Shown: positions 17,266-26,235 of the stretch, one piece after another
Layout: every line of letters starts with the position of its first letter
Numbering within the stretch: position 1 is the first letter of the stretch
Source: Burkholderiaceae bacterium
GTDB lineage: Bacteria > Pseudomonadota > Gammaproteobacteria > Burkholderiales > Burkholderiaceae_C
DNA length: 63,767 nt
NCBI GenBank assembly: GCA_016790515.1
Contig: JAEUOY010000114.1
Location: forward strand, 1 to 63,767
Direction of reading: 5' to 3'
The notes under the pieces: generated by a model
Databases searched by the model: none
What the model was told of the DNA's origin: nothing
Seen by the model: only the letters and a program-made list of their open reading frames with translations
Translations under genes and position numbers: made by a program

Positions 17266-17762
17266 TCACCGCGACGCCGTGCGCCATCGTCCTCGGCGTC
17301 GCTGACCGGCGCCGCGTGCCGTCTTGCGCGTCCGCCGGCACGCCGCCGTGGGTCAACCGCGACGCCGACGGTCCGGCCTGTGCCTTCCTCGCGCACGGCC
17401 CGATGCGGCTCGACGCTGCGGGCAACGGCTACCTCGCGGCCAGCAACCTGTCGCAGATGGGCAGATGGCGGTGACGCGCGTCGACGCTGACGCCAGCACC
17501 GGCTGGTCGGTGCTGGCGCCGTTCGGCCACGACGTTGCGCCGGCCTGCGGCGTGCAGAGCCAGGCGGTCAACGTCGAAGGCGGTCAGACGGCGCGCGTCG
17601 ACCAGGGCCACTGCCGCGACGACGACCCACGAACCGCTGACGGCGAACAACTCGGCGACGGCGACGCTGCGGCTCCGCTGAGCCGCAGGCTGGCGCCGGC
17701 CACCGGCGCGCCGCACCGGTCTTGTGCAGGCAGTGGCCGCCGAACGCAGACCGCCGGGGCCC
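17266..17762. other. 497-bp stretch without a recognisable gene
   Basis: The interval between the convergent GDT1-family and lectin-like genes holds a short plus-strand piece with coding-like composition (RLDAAGNGYLAASN around 17400-17455) and open frames on both strands, but no recognisable family, start site or ribosome-binding site. It may be decayed coding sequence. No terminator with a clear T-run was seen. Confidence 0.5.
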
Positions 17763-18440
17763 TCAGTTGCCGGCGAAGCAGTACAGGCGTCCAGAGCCGC
17801 CGGTGCGCACGAGTGCCTCCTGGCTGCAGCCGGCCGACTGGTGCGAGAAGTTCCAGCTCTTCGCCCAGTTCTCGGGCAGGGGGCCGATGCGGTCATGGTG
17901 ACCGACGATGGCCGAGCCGTCAGTGCTGCTCGTCCAGCCCTTGCAGGTGGTGTCGGTCTGCGGTGCAAAGGCGGTGCCGTCGGCGCGCGAACCGGTGAGG
18001 ATGTCGTGCTCGTTCGGCGTGTCGCCACGGCCCTTGACCAGATTGCCCTTCTCGTCGAGCGCCGTCTCCTTGCTGATCAGGTTGCCGTCGTGCAGATGGT
18101 TCAGGTCGCGCGCGATCAGCTGCCCCTTGGCGTTGTGCCAGGGACCCTGCCCGATGCGGTCGCGTGCGTTCACCGACGCCACGCCCTGCGCGTTGGCCTG
18201 CGACGGGAACGCGCCGGGCACGCTGAGATAGGCGCGCCAGGCCTTGCCGCCGGCCCCGGCGGCCGTGGCCAGGCGCTGGCAAAGCGCGTCGGCGCCGGCC
18301 AGTCCGCCGAAGTCGGCGCCCTTGCCGCTGCCGGTGCTGCTGACGAAGAAGGTCATCGGCTCGCGCGGCGACGGCGTCGCGCAGGCGGCAAGCAATACGG
18401 TGGCGCTGGCGGCCAGCGACAGGGCAGGGGCGTGACGCAT
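17763..18440 (-). CDS. Lipoprotein with DUF1554/C-type-lectin-like domain
   Basis: The 225-residue protein has a lipoprotein signal (MRHAPALSLAASATVLLAAC, lipobox LAAC at ~17-20). A C-type-lectin-like fold typical of DUF1554 proteins follows: MTFFVSSTGSGKGADFGGLAGADALCQRLA near the start, and TCKGWTSS, SHQSAGCSQEAL and LYCF, carrying conserved cysteines, near the end. Probably anchored to the outer membrane facing periplasm or surface, it may bind glycans or other ligands; none can be named. ATG 18440 is chosen for the lipobox spacing. Confidence 0.83.
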   Translation of the reverse strand: MRHAPALSLAASATVLLAACATPSPREPMTFFVSSTGSGKGADFGGLAGADALCQRLATAAGAGGKAWRAYLSVPGAFPSQANAQGVASVNARDRIGQGPWHNAKGQLIARDLNHLHDGNLISKETALDEKGNLVKGRGDTPNEHDILTGSRADGTAFAPQTDTTCKGWTSSTDGSAIVGHHDRIGPLPENWAKSWNFSHQSAGCSQEALVRTGGSGRLYCFAGN

Positions 18441-18589
18441 CGGGGGACTCTCCGGGTTGGGTGGAAGCGGTGAAGGATCGCGCATGCACACGCGGCTGCA
18501 CACCTCGGGTTTTGCCGGTGTGTCGCACATCGTACAGGCCGTCCTCGGTTCGCGATTGCCCCTGCCATCTCGGCGCCAGTGACGCCGCC

Positions 18590-18770
18590 GACCACGCGCC
18601 GGTCGGTCCTGCATCGGGCCGATCTGCCGGCCACCATCGACCTCGATGAGTCCGCCCGCCCCGGTGGCCAGCTCCATGATGGTGCTCTTGCCGGTGCTCC
18701 TGCCGCAGCCTGGGGCCCGGCGATGGCGGCGAACTCGCCGTGCTCGGGCAGACGGTCGTCACGGGCGAGC
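18590..18770 (-). pseudogene. ABC-transporter ATPase fragment around Walker A (decayed)
   Basis: On the minus strand two frames together resemble the N-terminal part of an SsuB/TauB/NrtD-type ABC ATPase: EHGEFAAIAGP in one frame, then GCGRSTGKSTIMELATG and GLIEVDGGRQIGP in another. The Walker A lysine region is recognisable but is split by a frameshift and disturbed by an extra RST insertion. No signature or Walker B follows. It lies between the lectin-like and hydrolase genes and looks like a dead fragment. Confidence 0.5.
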
Positions 18771-18798
18771 CCGGCCTGGCCGTAGCCGGCGCGCGCGG

Positions 18799-19755
18799 TC
18801 AGGGCCCGGGCTGCGCTGGCGGCGCTGAGGGCGGCAACTTGGGTGGAAGATGGGGCGGAAGATGGGGCGGCGGTGCCGACAGCCCGGTGCCCGCAACCAG
18901 GCTGACCTGCAGCTCGCGAAAGGTCTGGGTGTACAGCGTCGGCGCGTACTCGTGCAGCCGGCTGTGCGGGCCGCCGGGCACCTCGGTCCAGTGCACGCCG
19001 GGCGGCGCGGCGTCGCGCAGGCGCCGGCCGAGCACGATCGGCACGGTCTTGTCGGCGTCGCCGTGCAGCATCCAGATCGGCGCGTCGACCGCGCCGATGC
19101 GGCCGATGGCATCGAACTGCAGCGTCGTGATCGAGGCGCCGATGCGGCCCCAGAAGCCGGCTTCGGCGGCGACGTCGGGCAGGCGGGTGATCGCCGATTC
19201 GAGCGCCAGCGCGCCGTAGTCGACGCCGTGGCGCAGCTGGCTGGCCAGGATCACCGCCACCGCGCTGCCCATCGAGTGGCCGTAGATCACCCGCCGCCGC
19301 GGATCGCGCTGGCGCTGCTGCAGCAGCGCCCAGGCCTGCCAGGCATCGGCGACGATGGTTTCTTCCGACGGCACGATGGTCGTGCTGTCGCCCCAGCCGC
19401 GGTAGTCGACCGCCAGGATCGCGAAGCCGGTGCGCCGCAGCGCGTCGATCTTCGGCGCGTTGCCGTACAGCGAGCGCAGCGTGCCGTGCAGGTACAGCAG
19501 CGTCGCGGCCTGCGGGTCGGGCTGGGGCAGCCACCAGATCGCCAGGCGCTGGCCGGGCGCGGCGGCCGAGGGCACGGTGAAGACCTGGTCGCCCGTGCGC
19601 CAGGCCATCACCGCGTCGGGGTTGGCCGGCGCGCCGGGCGTCGGGCGCAGCGCGAGCCGTCGCTCCTGGGTTTGCAGCCAGGCGCAGCCGCCCAGCGCGC
19701 CGCCGGCGGCCAGCGCGGCGAGCGGCGCGGCCACCCGGACGCGGTAGGCGCGCAC
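18799..19755 (-). CDS. Alpha/beta hydrolase lipoprotein
   Basis: From a GTG at 19755 the 318-residue protein begins with a lipoprotein signal ending GGALGGC. The alpha/beta-hydrolase body has LLYLHGT, AVDYRGWGDS, the nucleophile elbow GHSMGSA, an acid-region WMLHGDADKTVP and a catalytic-His region GGPHSRLHEY. It belongs to the BEM46/FrsA-like esterase group; substrate unknown. The C-terminus is a Pro-rich tail (PPPHLPPHLPPKLPP). ATG 19803 is an alternative start, but it would overlap the divergent outer-membrane protein gene and bury the signal peptide. Confidence 0.85.
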   Translation of the reverse strand: MRAYRVRVAAPLAALAAGGALGGCAWLQTQERRLALRPTPGAPANPDAVMAWRTGDQVFTVPSAAAPGQRLAIWWLPQPDPQAATLLYLHGTLRSLYGNAPKIDALRRTGFAILAVDYRGWGDSTTIVPSEETIVADAWQAWALLQQRQRDPRRRVIYGHSMGSAVAVILASQLRHGVDYGALALESAITRLPDVAAEAGFWGRIGASITTLQFDAIGRIGAVDAPIWMLHGDADKTVPIVLGRRLRDAAPPGVHWTEVPGGPHSRLHEYAPTLYTQTFRELQVSLVAGTGLSAPPPHLPPHLPPKLPPSAPPAQPGP

Positions 19756-19789
19756 GGGGTCATGGCCGCCTGCGGCGACAATGGCGCCG

Positions 19790-20425
19790 ATGCGTCCTTC
19801 CATCGCCTGGCCCTCGCGGGCCATTTTGTCGTCTGCCGTCGGCGTTGCCGCGTTGGCGGCCATGCCGTCAGCCATCGCGCAGTCCTCGGCGGCCCCCGAC
19901 GCTGCGCCCGCCGGGCAGCCCGCCGCGGCGAACGGCGAAGAGCCCTCGATGCTGGCGTCGGCCCAGGCGACGGCCTCGTCGACCTGGGAGCGGGTCAGCG
20001 ACCTGGACGCCTGGCGCGGCCCGGCGTACTGGCGCATCGTGGCGTCGCCCTACACCTACCACTGGCGCTACAGCCCCGAGCACAAGGACGTCTACGCGCT
20101 CGGGATGGAGCGGCAGTACACCGATCGCTGGCTGCTCGGCGGCGCCTTCTTCACCAATTCCTTCGGCCAGCCCAGCGCCTACGCCTACATCGGCCAGCGC
20201 TACGACAACCTGCTCGACCAGCCGCCGCTGTTCTTCCAGTGGTCGTTCGGCATCCTGTACGGCTACACCGGCAAGTACGCGAGCAAGGTGCCGATGAACG
20301 TCCAGGGCTTCTCGCCCGGGGCCCTGGTGGGGCTGGGCTGGCAGTTCGACCGCAACGCGTCGGTGGCCTTCCATTTGCTGGGCGACGCGGGGGTGATGCT
20401 CCAGTTCGCCTACGACCTGCGCTGA
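19790..20425 (+). CDS. Small outer-membrane beta-barrel-like protein
   Basis: The 211-residue protein has a signal peptide (to MPSAIAQ) and then WRGPAYWRIVASPYTYHWRYSPEHKDVYALGMER and strand-rich segments (WLLGGAFFTNSFGQPSAYAYIG) that suggest an eight-stranded barrel similar in style to PagP or lipid-A-modifying barrels. Burkholderiales homologues are often labelled sn-glycerol-3-phosphate transporter without evidence. No catalytic residues can be assigned. Start ATG 19790 or 19781; the former is preferred for the signal peptide. It is divergent from the hydrolase gene with only ~34 bp between starts. Confidence 0.75.
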   Translation: MRPSIAWPSRAILSSAVGVAALAAMPSAIAQSSAAPDAAPAGQPAAANGEEPSMLASAQATASSTWERVSDLDAWRGPAYWRIVASPYTYHWRYSPEHKDVYALGMERQYTDRWLLGGAFFTNSFGQPSAYAYIGQRYDNLLDQPPLFFQWSFGILYGYTGKYASKVPMNVQGFSPGALVGLGWQFDRNASVAFHLLGDAGVMLQFAYDLR

Positions 20426-20644
20426 GCGCTGCGGCCCGGCCCGTCCCGGCGCGGCGCCCGGGCCGGCTAGCCAAGCCCTCGAGCCAGGGATATTCGTCGC
20501 GGGCAAGGTCGCGTGGCACTGGGCGGGGTGGCCGCGGCGTGGCAAGCTGGGCGCCCGCGCCGGGCACGTTCGTTGCAGAGTCTGGGCCGTCATCCGCCGA
20601 TTGTGTCGCTGATCCTGCAGCGTCACCTGCCTCAGGAGATCCCG

Positions 20645-21646
20645 ATGTCGCTTCGCCAACCCGTCCCGCAGCGTAGTGCCGCTGCGCTGTGCCGTCGGCT
20701 CGGCTGGTTGCTGGCGCTGCCGGCGCTGCTGGCGGCGCCGGCGGCCCAGTCCGCCTGGCCCGAGAAGCCGGTGCGCATCGTCGTCACCTTCGCGTCGGGC
20801 GGTGCCAGCGACATCGTCGCGAGAACGATCTCCGAGCCGCTGGCCAAGGCGCTGGGTCAGCCGGTGGTCGTCGACAACAAGCCGGGCGCCGGCGGCACGA
20901 TCGGCGGCACCGAGGTGGTGCGCGCGGCACCCGACGGCTACACGCTGATGCTGAGCAACAGCACGCCGCTGTCGATCGGCCCCTGGGCGGTGCCCAAGCT
21001 CCCCTACGACCCGGTCAAGCAGTTCAGCCATGTCGCGATGCTGGGCATCGCGCCGGTGGCGATCCTGGCCAATCCGAAGACCGGCCCGGCCAGCCTGAAG
21101 GACCTGCCCAAGGCGGCGGTGGGCGCCAACGGCTACAGCTTCGGCAGCGGTGGGCCCGGCTCGATCGGCCACATCGTCGGCGAGATGATCAAGCACGAGA
21201 TGAAGTTCCCGATGACCCACGTGCCCTACCGCGGCGGCGCGCCGATGACCACCGACCTGATCGCCGGCACGATTCCGGTGGGCATCGACGTCATCACCGC
21301 CTACGTGCCGATGATGAAGAGCGGGCAGCTGAAGGGCCTGGCCGTGACTTCGCGCAGCCGTTCGCCGCTGGCGCCCGAGGTGCCCACCGTCGTCGAACTG
21401 GGCCTGCCCAACCTGGTGGCCGAGAACTACTTCGGCGTCAGCGGCCCGGCCGGGCTGCCGAAGGAGGTGAGCGACAAGCTGGCCGCCGCGCTGGCCGCGA
21501 TCGTCGCCGACCCGGCGGTGGTCAAGCGCTTCGAGGAACTGGGCATCACGCCGGTGAAGATGAGCTCGGCGCAGTTCGCCGACTTCGTCGCCAAGCAGAT
21601 CGCCGACTGGGCGCCGGCGATCAAGGCGGCCGACCTCAAGCCCTGA
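20645..21646 (+). CDS. Bug-family (tripartite tricarboxylate transporter) substrate-binding protein
   Basis: The 333-residue protein has a signal peptide (to AAQS) and then the Bug signature WPEKPVRIVVTFASGGASDIVARTISEPLAKALGQPVVVDNKPGAGGTIGG. The VPYRGGAPMTTDLIAGTIPVGID and AFGVSGPAGLPKE-like segments are also typical. Periplasmic Bug proteins bind carboxylates, amides or aromatic acids for TctAB uptake or signalling; the ligand is unknown and no tctAB genes are adjacent, as is common for Burkholderiales orphan Bug genes. AGGAG at 20634-20638 precedes ATG 20645. Confidence 0.92.
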   Translation: MSLRQPVPQRSAAALCRRLGWLLALPALLAAPAAQSAWPEKPVRIVVTFASGGASDIVARTISEPLAKALGQPVVVDNKPGAGGTIGGTEVVRAAPDGYTLMLSNSTPLSIGPWAVPKLPYDPVKQFSHVAMLGIAPVAILANPKTGPASLKDLPKAAVGANGYSFGSGGPGSIGHIVGEMIKHEMKFPMTHVPYRGGAPMTTDLIAGTIPVGIDVITAYVPMMKSGQLKGLAVTSRSRSPLAPEVPTVVELGLPNLVAENYFGVSGPAGLPKEVSDKLAAALAAIVADPAVVKRFEELGITPVKMSSAQFADFVAKQIADWAPAIKAADLKP

Positions 21647-22288
21647 TCAGGCGGCCCGGGCGATCTGCCGCAGCGCCCGCTCGAACAGCTCGACCGGCTG
21701 GCCGCCGGTGATCAGGTGGCGGTCGTCGATGATGATGGCCGGCACCGAGGCGATGCCTTGCTGGTGGTAGAAGGCCTCGGCCTCTCGCACCTCGGCGGCG
21801 TAGCGGTCACTCGACAGCACCGCGCGGGCGCCGGCCTCGTCGAGCCCGGCCGCGACCGCGGCGGCGGCGAGCACGTCGTGATCGGCCGGGCTCAGGCCGT
21901 CGGTGAAATAGGCCCCGAGCAGCGCGTGCTTCAGCGCGCGCTGCGCCGCCTCGCCCTGCAGCCCGGCCCAGTGCAGCAGCCGGTGGGCGTCGAAGGTGTT
22001 GTAGATGCGGCGGCGTTTGCCGACGCCGAACTCGAAACCGACCGACGCGCCGCGCTGGCGGATCGCCTCGGTGTTGGCCGCCGCCTGCGCCGCGCTGATG
22101 CCGTACTTCTGGGTGATGTGCTCGACGATGTCCTGGCCCTCGGGGGCCATCTGCGGGTTCAGCTCGAAGGGCTGGAAGTGCAGCGTCGCGGTGATCTCGG
22201 GCGCGACGCGCTCGAGCGCCTGTTCCAGCGCATTGAGCCCGATCGCGCACCAGGGGCAGGAGACGTCGGAGACGAAGTCGATCTTCAT
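21647..22288 (-). CDS. DsbA-family oxidoreductase (FrnE-like)
   Basis: The 213-residue thioredoxin-fold protein has the FrnE-type start MKIDFVSDVSCPWCAIGLNALEQAL (CPWC active site at residues ~11-14) and the cis-Pro loop IASVPAIIIDD near the C-terminus. There is no signal peptide, so it is a cytoplasmic dithiol-disulfide isomerase or 2-hydroxychromene-2-carboxylate-isomerase-like enzyme. The stop abuts the convergent Bug gene stop in a shared TGATCA palindrome (21644-21649). Confidence 0.9.
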   Translation of the reverse strand: MKIDFVSDVSCPWCAIGLNALEQALERVAPEITATLHFQPFELNPQMAPEGQDIVEHITQKYGISAAQAAANTEAIRQRGASVGFEFGVGKRRRIYNTFDAHRLLHWAGLQGEAAQRALKHALLGAYFTDGLSPADHDVLAAAAVAAGLDEAGARAVLSSDRYAAEVREAEAFYHQQGIASVPAIIIDDRHLITGGQPVELFERALRQIARAA

Positions 22289-22337
22289 GCAGGGCTCCAC
22301 TCGGCCGTTGTGTCGGGCCTGCCAGTCTGCCAGCCCT

Positions 22338-23312
22338 TCACGGCCACAGTGCGGCGAGGACTTGCGCCAGCCGCGCGCCGGCCTTGACGAGCTGCGCCTG
22401 CTGCAGCGCCTCGCGCCGCTGGCGGTAGCCGGTTTCGTCGGCGCGTGCCGGCCAGCCGGCGCCGGCGCGGGGCTCGAACTGCAGGCCGTCGAACGCCTGG
22501 CGGGCGGCGGCCAGCGTGTCGTCGGCCCAGGCGGCGGGCCAGCGGTCCAGCGGCCCGGCGGTCGGCGGCACCTGGCGCGCGCGGGCCAGGCCGGCGGACG
22601 ACGCCAGCGCCGACGACAGCGCATCGGGGGTGTCGTCCCAGGTGGCGTGCAGGTTGCGGCCGTCCAGCGTGATCAGGTTGCCGCCGGCGTTGGCCTGGGC
22701 CGCCGCCTGCTGCGCGGTCGTCGGGTCGATCGGCTGGCCGGCATCGCCCAGGTAGATCGAGCCGACATGCAGCGGCTGGTGCAGGTCACCGACGAAATGT
22801 GCCAGCAGCCGCAGCGCCTCGCGCGCTCCGGCGATGTCGAACGGCGGCGGCGACCGGCCGCCCTGCAGCACGGCCAGCGCCGCGCCGATGGCCTGCACCA
22901 GGTCGGCCGGCCGGGCGCCGGGCAAGGCCGCGTCGTAGCGTGGCTGCGCGATCGAGATGTCGGTGTAGTGCCAGCTGCGGTGGCGCTCGTTGCGGGCGAC
23001 GAAGTCGACCAGCCCGGAGCGGCCGTCGGCGGTCTCGAACGGCGCGCAGGCGGCCTGGCTGCCGGCGTTGGCGTAGCGCCAGCCGTCGGGGGTGGCCGCC
23101 ACCGCGCGGGCGCAATCGGCCCAGACCGAGGCGGTCTGCAGGTCGCCGGCCAGCAGCTCGCGCACCCGGGCGGCGGCGGGTGTGCCGGCGATCAGCCGGT
23201 CGGCGATCGAGCCGATCGCCTGGTGGCCGCGGTGGTCCCAGGCCCGGGCCGGCGCGGCGGCCAGCGCCAGCATCGGCAGCAGAACCAGCCAGGCGAACCG
23301 CAGGCGGGGCAT
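22338..23312 (-). CDS. S1/P1-type nuclease, zinc-dependent
   Basis: The 324-residue exported enzyme has a signal peptide ending APARA just before the invariant mature N-terminal WDHRGHQ (Trp and His ligands). All other zinc ligands of the S1/P1 family are visible: Asp in SVWADCA, His in SWHYTDI, the HFVGDLHQPLHVG block with three ligands, and HATWDD with His and Asp. It hydrolyses single-stranded RNA and DNA in the periplasm or medium. It sits 18 bp downstream of the 8-oxoguanine deaminase gene, so nucleic-acid scavenging and purine salvage may be co-expressed (inference). Confidence 0.92.
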   Translation of the reverse strand: MPRLRFAWLVLLPMLALAAAPARAWDHRGHQAIGSIADRLIAGTPAAARVRELLAGDLQTASVWADCARAVAATPDGWRYANAGSQAACAPFETADGRSGLVDFVARNERHRSWHYTDISIAQPRYDAALPGARPADLVQAIGAALAVLQGGRSPPPFDIAGAREALRLLAHFVGDLHQPLHVGSIYLGDAGQPIDPTTAQQAAAQANAGGNLITLDGRNLHATWDDTPDALSSALASSAGLARARQVPPTAGPLDRWPAAWADDTLAAARQAFDGLQFEPRAGAGWPARADETGYRQRREALQQAQLVKAGARLAQVLAALWP

Positions 23313-23330
23313 CGTGCGGGCGCCGGACGA

Positions 23331-24728
23331 TCAGCCGCCGGCGAGCTGCCGCGCCAGCCGGTTGTGGCGCTCGACCAGCGGCCCCAGCTCGACGCTGGCC
23401 AGCCGGCCTTCGCGCACCACCACCCGGCCGTCGACGATGGTGAAGGCGGCGTTGGCCGGCGTGCACAGCAGCAGCGAGGCCACCGGATCGTGCACCGCGC
23501 CGCCGGCGAAGCCCAGGCTGCGCAGGTCGAACAGCGCCAGGTCGGCGGCCATGCCGGGCGCCAGTTGGCCGATGTCGTCGCGGCCCAGCACCCGGGCGCC
23601 GCCGCGGGTGGCGACTTCCAGCATGCCGCGCGCGGTCATCTCGGCCGGGCCGTGGTCGCAGCCGAACGATTCGAGCGCCCGCCCGACCCGCGCCAGCAGC
23701 ATCGCTGTCCTGGCCTCGCCGAGCAGGTGCGCGCCGTCGTTGCTGGCGCTGCCGTCGACGCCCAGGCCGACCGGCACGCCGGCGTCGAGCATGCGGCGCA
23801 CCGGTGCGATGCCCGAGGCCAGCCGCATGTTGCTGCAGGGGCAGTGCGCGACGCCGGTGCCGGTGGCGGCAAAGCGGGCGATGCCGGCGGCGTCGAGCTT
23901 GACGCAGTGGGCGTGCCAGACATCGTCGCCGAGCCAGCCGACGCTTTCGGCATATTCGGCCGGCGTCATGCCGAACCTGTCGCGGCTGTAGGCGATGTCG
24001 TGGTCGTTCTCGGCCAGGTGGGTGTGCAGCCGGGTGCCCAGCGATCGTGCCAGCGCGGCCGCATCGCGCATCAGCCCCGGGCTGACCGAGAACGGCGAGC
24101 AGGGCGCCGCCACCACCCGCAGCATCGCGCAGCGGCCGCTGTCGTGGTAGGTCTCGATCAGCCGCCGGGTGTCGGACAGGATCGCCGCCTCGTCCTCGAC
24201 CAGCGCATCGGGCGGCAGCCCGCCGGCGCTCTCGCCGACGCTCATGCTGCCGCGCGCGGCATGGAAGCGCATGCCGATCTGTTGCGCCGCCGCTATGCTG
24301 TCGTCCAGCCGCACGCCGTTGGGGTAGAGGTAGAGGTGGTCCGCGCTGGTGGTGCAGCCCGACAGCAGCAGCTCGGCCATCGCGACCTGGGTGCTGACCT
24401 GCACCATCTCGGGCGTCAGCCCGGCCCAGATCGGGTACAGCGTCTTCAGCCAGCCGAACAGCTCGGCGTCCTGCGCCGCGGGAATCGCCCGCGTCAGCGA
24501 CTGGAACATGTGGTGGTGGGTGTTGACCAGCCCCGGCAGCACCGCGTGGCCGCGGGCGTCGATCAACTCGTCGGCGCGGGTGCCCGGCGGCCTCCCGCCG
24601 GCCGGCCAGACCGCCTCGATCCGCCCGCCGCGCAGCATCAGGCTGCCACCGCGCAGTTCGCGCCGGGCATCGTCCATCGTCACGACGACCTCGGCGTCGG
24701 CGATCAGCAGGCTGCGTTCTCGGGTCAT
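23331..24728 (-). CDS. 8-oxoguanine deaminase (amidohydrolase)
   Basis: The 465-residue amidohydrolase has the metal-binding GLVNTHHHMFQSLTRA near residue 70, HTHLAEN mid-protein, AHCVKLD, and GVDGSASNDGAHLLGE with the catalytic Asp. The SASNDG and LYPNGVRLDDSI segments mark the subfamily typified by P. aeruginosa PA0142, shown to deaminate 8-oxoguanine to urate. ATG 24728 gives the usual length. It belongs functionally with the XDH/guanine deaminase locus 10 kb away. It is divergent from the glycerate kinase gene (50 bp between starts). Confidence 0.88.
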   Translation of the reverse strand: MTRERSLLIADAEVVVTMDDARRELRGGSLMLRGGRIEAVWPAGGRPPGTRADELIDARGHAVLPGLVNTHHHMFQSLTRAIPAAQDAELFGWLKTLYPIWAGLTPEMVQVSTQVAMAELLLSGCTTSADHLYLYPNGVRLDDSIAAAQQIGMRFHAARGSMSVGESAGGLPPDALVEDEAAILSDTRRLIETYHDSGRCAMLRVVAAPCSPFSVSPGLMRDAAALARSLGTRLHTHLAENDHDIAYSRDRFGMTPAEYAESVGWLGDDVWHAHCVKLDAAGIARFAATGTGVAHCPCSNMRLASGIAPVRRMLDAGVPVGLGVDGSASNDGAHLLGEARTAMLLARVGRALESFGCDHGPAEMTARGMLEVATRGGARVLGRDDIGQLAPGMAADLALFDLRSLGFAGGAVHDPVASLLLCTPANAAFTIVDGRVVVREGRLASVELGPLVERHNRLARQLAGG

Positions 24729-24778
24729 GGGCGGGGGCTTGCAAGAAGGGTGCTCGGGCGGCGCTCGATAATGATCCC

Positions 24779-26089
24779 ATGTCGATGCCCGCACCGTCCG
24801 CCGATCCCCGTGCCTTCCTGCGCGCGCTCTATGCCGCCGCGGTGTCGCGGGCGCTGCCCGCCGACGTGATCGGCGCGCACCTGCCGCCGCCGCCCGAACC
24901 GGCCCGTGGCCGCACGCTGGTGCTCGGCGCCGGCAAGGCCGGCGGCGCGATGGCCGCGGCGGTCGACGCGCTGTGGCCGGCCGATGCGCCGCTGTCGGGC
25001 CTGGTCGTCACCCGCTACGACCATGTGCCGCCGGCCTATCGAGCGCAGCCCGGCCGCATCGAGGTCGTCGAGGCCCGCCACCCGGTGCCCGACGAGGCCG
25101 GCCGCCGCGCCGCGCAGCGCATCGTCGAGCTGACCCGCGGCCTCACGGCCGACGACCTGGTACTGTGCCTGATCTCCGGCGGCGGCTCGGCGCTGCTGGC
25201 GATGCCGGCCGACGGCCTGGCCTTCGAGGACAAGCAGGCGATCAACCGCGCGCTGCTGAACAGCGGCGCGGCGATCGACGAGATGAACACCGTGCGCAAG
25301 CACCTGTCGGCGATCAAGGGCGGCCGGCTGGCGGGGCTGTGCGCCCCGGCGCGGGTGGTCACGCTGCTGATCAGCGACGTGCCCGGCGACGACCCCTCGG
25401 TGATCGCCAGCGGGCCCACGGTGCCCGACGCCAGCACCTGCGCCGACGCGCTGCGCATCCTGGCGCGCTACGGCATCGCCGTCCCCGACGCTGCCCGCGC
25501 CGGCCTGGAGAGCGGCGCCTTCGAGACCCCCAAGCCCGGCGATGCCTGCTTCGCCGGCCACGAGCTGCGGATGATCGCGACCCCGCAGGCCAGCCTGGAG
25601 GCCGCGGCGGCGCTGGCGCGCAGCGCCGGCCTGGCCGCGCACATCCTCAGCGACGAGATCGAAGGCGAGAGCCGCGAGGTCGGCAAGGTGCATGCGGCGC
25701 TGGCGCGCGCGGTGGCGCGGCGCGGTGAACCCTTCGAGCGGCCCTGCGTGATCCTGTCGGGCGGCGAGACCACGGTCACCGTCAAGGCCAAGGGCGGCCG
25801 CGGCGGGCGGGCCAGCGAGTTCCTGCTCGGCTGCACGATCGCGCTGCAAGGCCAGGACGGCGTCTGGGCGCTGTCGGCCGACACCGACGGCATCGACGGC
25901 ATCGAGGACAACGCCGGCGCGCTGGCCGGCCCCGACACGCTGGCGCGCGCCGCGGCGCTGGGGCTGAAGCCGGCCGATTTCCTCGACCGCAACGACGCCT
26001 ACAGCTTCTTCCAGGCGCTCGGCGACCTGCTGGTGCCGGGGCCCACCTTCACCAACGTCAACGACTTCCGCGCGCTGCTGGTGCTGTAG
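24779..26089 (+). CDS. Glycerate 2-kinase (MOFRL family; TtuD/hydroxypyruvate-reductase-like)
   Basis: The 436-residue protein has the DUF4147 N-domain (RTLVLGAGKAGGAMAAAVD, LCLISGGGSALL, LNSGAAIDEMNTVRKHLSAIKGGRLA, LLISDVPGDDPSVIASGPTVPD) and the C-terminal MOFRL domain (CVILSGGETTVTVK, GRGGRASEFLL, ADTDGIDG). These enzymes phosphorylate D-glycerate to 2-phosphoglycerate; older annotations call them hydroxypyruvate reductase. In purine-degrading bacteria this step follows the glyoxylate/tartronate-semialdehyde branch after allantoin, which fits the wider locus. That link is inference. Confidence 0.9.
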   Translation: MSMPAPSADPRAFLRALYAAAVSRALPADVIGAHLPPPPEPARGRTLVLGAGKAGGAMAAAVDALWPADAPLSGLVVTRYDHVPPAYRAQPGRIEVVEARHPVPDEAGRRAAQRIVELTRGLTADDLVLCLISGGGSALLAMPADGLAFEDKQAINRALLNSGAAIDEMNTVRKHLSAIKGGRLAGLCAPARVVTLLISDVPGDDPSVIASGPTVPDASTCADALRILARYGIAVPDAARAGLESGAFETPKPGDACFAGHELRMIATPQASLEAAAALARSAGLAAHILSDEIEGESREVGKVHAALARAVARRGEPFERPCVILSGGETTVTVKAKGGRGGRASEFLLGCTIALQGQDGVWALSADTDGIDGIEDNAGALAGPDTLARAAALGLKPADFLDRNDAYSFFQALGDLLVPGPTFTNVNDFRALLVL

Positions 26090-26235
26090 CCGCGGCGGCG
26101 ACCGACCCCCGCACTGCGGGGCTGCGGGCGGCCAGCGGGCCGCCGTTGGCACGGCTCGTGCACTTCTGCCCTTCAATTCCCGGCTTTGCCTGCCATTGGG
26201 GCGCGTATCTTGGCCTGGAACGTCAGGAGCCGACG

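Noticed and set aside
17266-17762. Candidate small gene around 17330-17470 with coding-like composition.
   Set aside because: No start, ribosome-binding site or family match could be supported; kept only as an unannotated stretch.
19803-20037. Longer start for the lipoprotein hydrolase from an upstream ATG.
   Set aside because: It would bury the lipobox and overlap the divergent outer-membrane protein gene.
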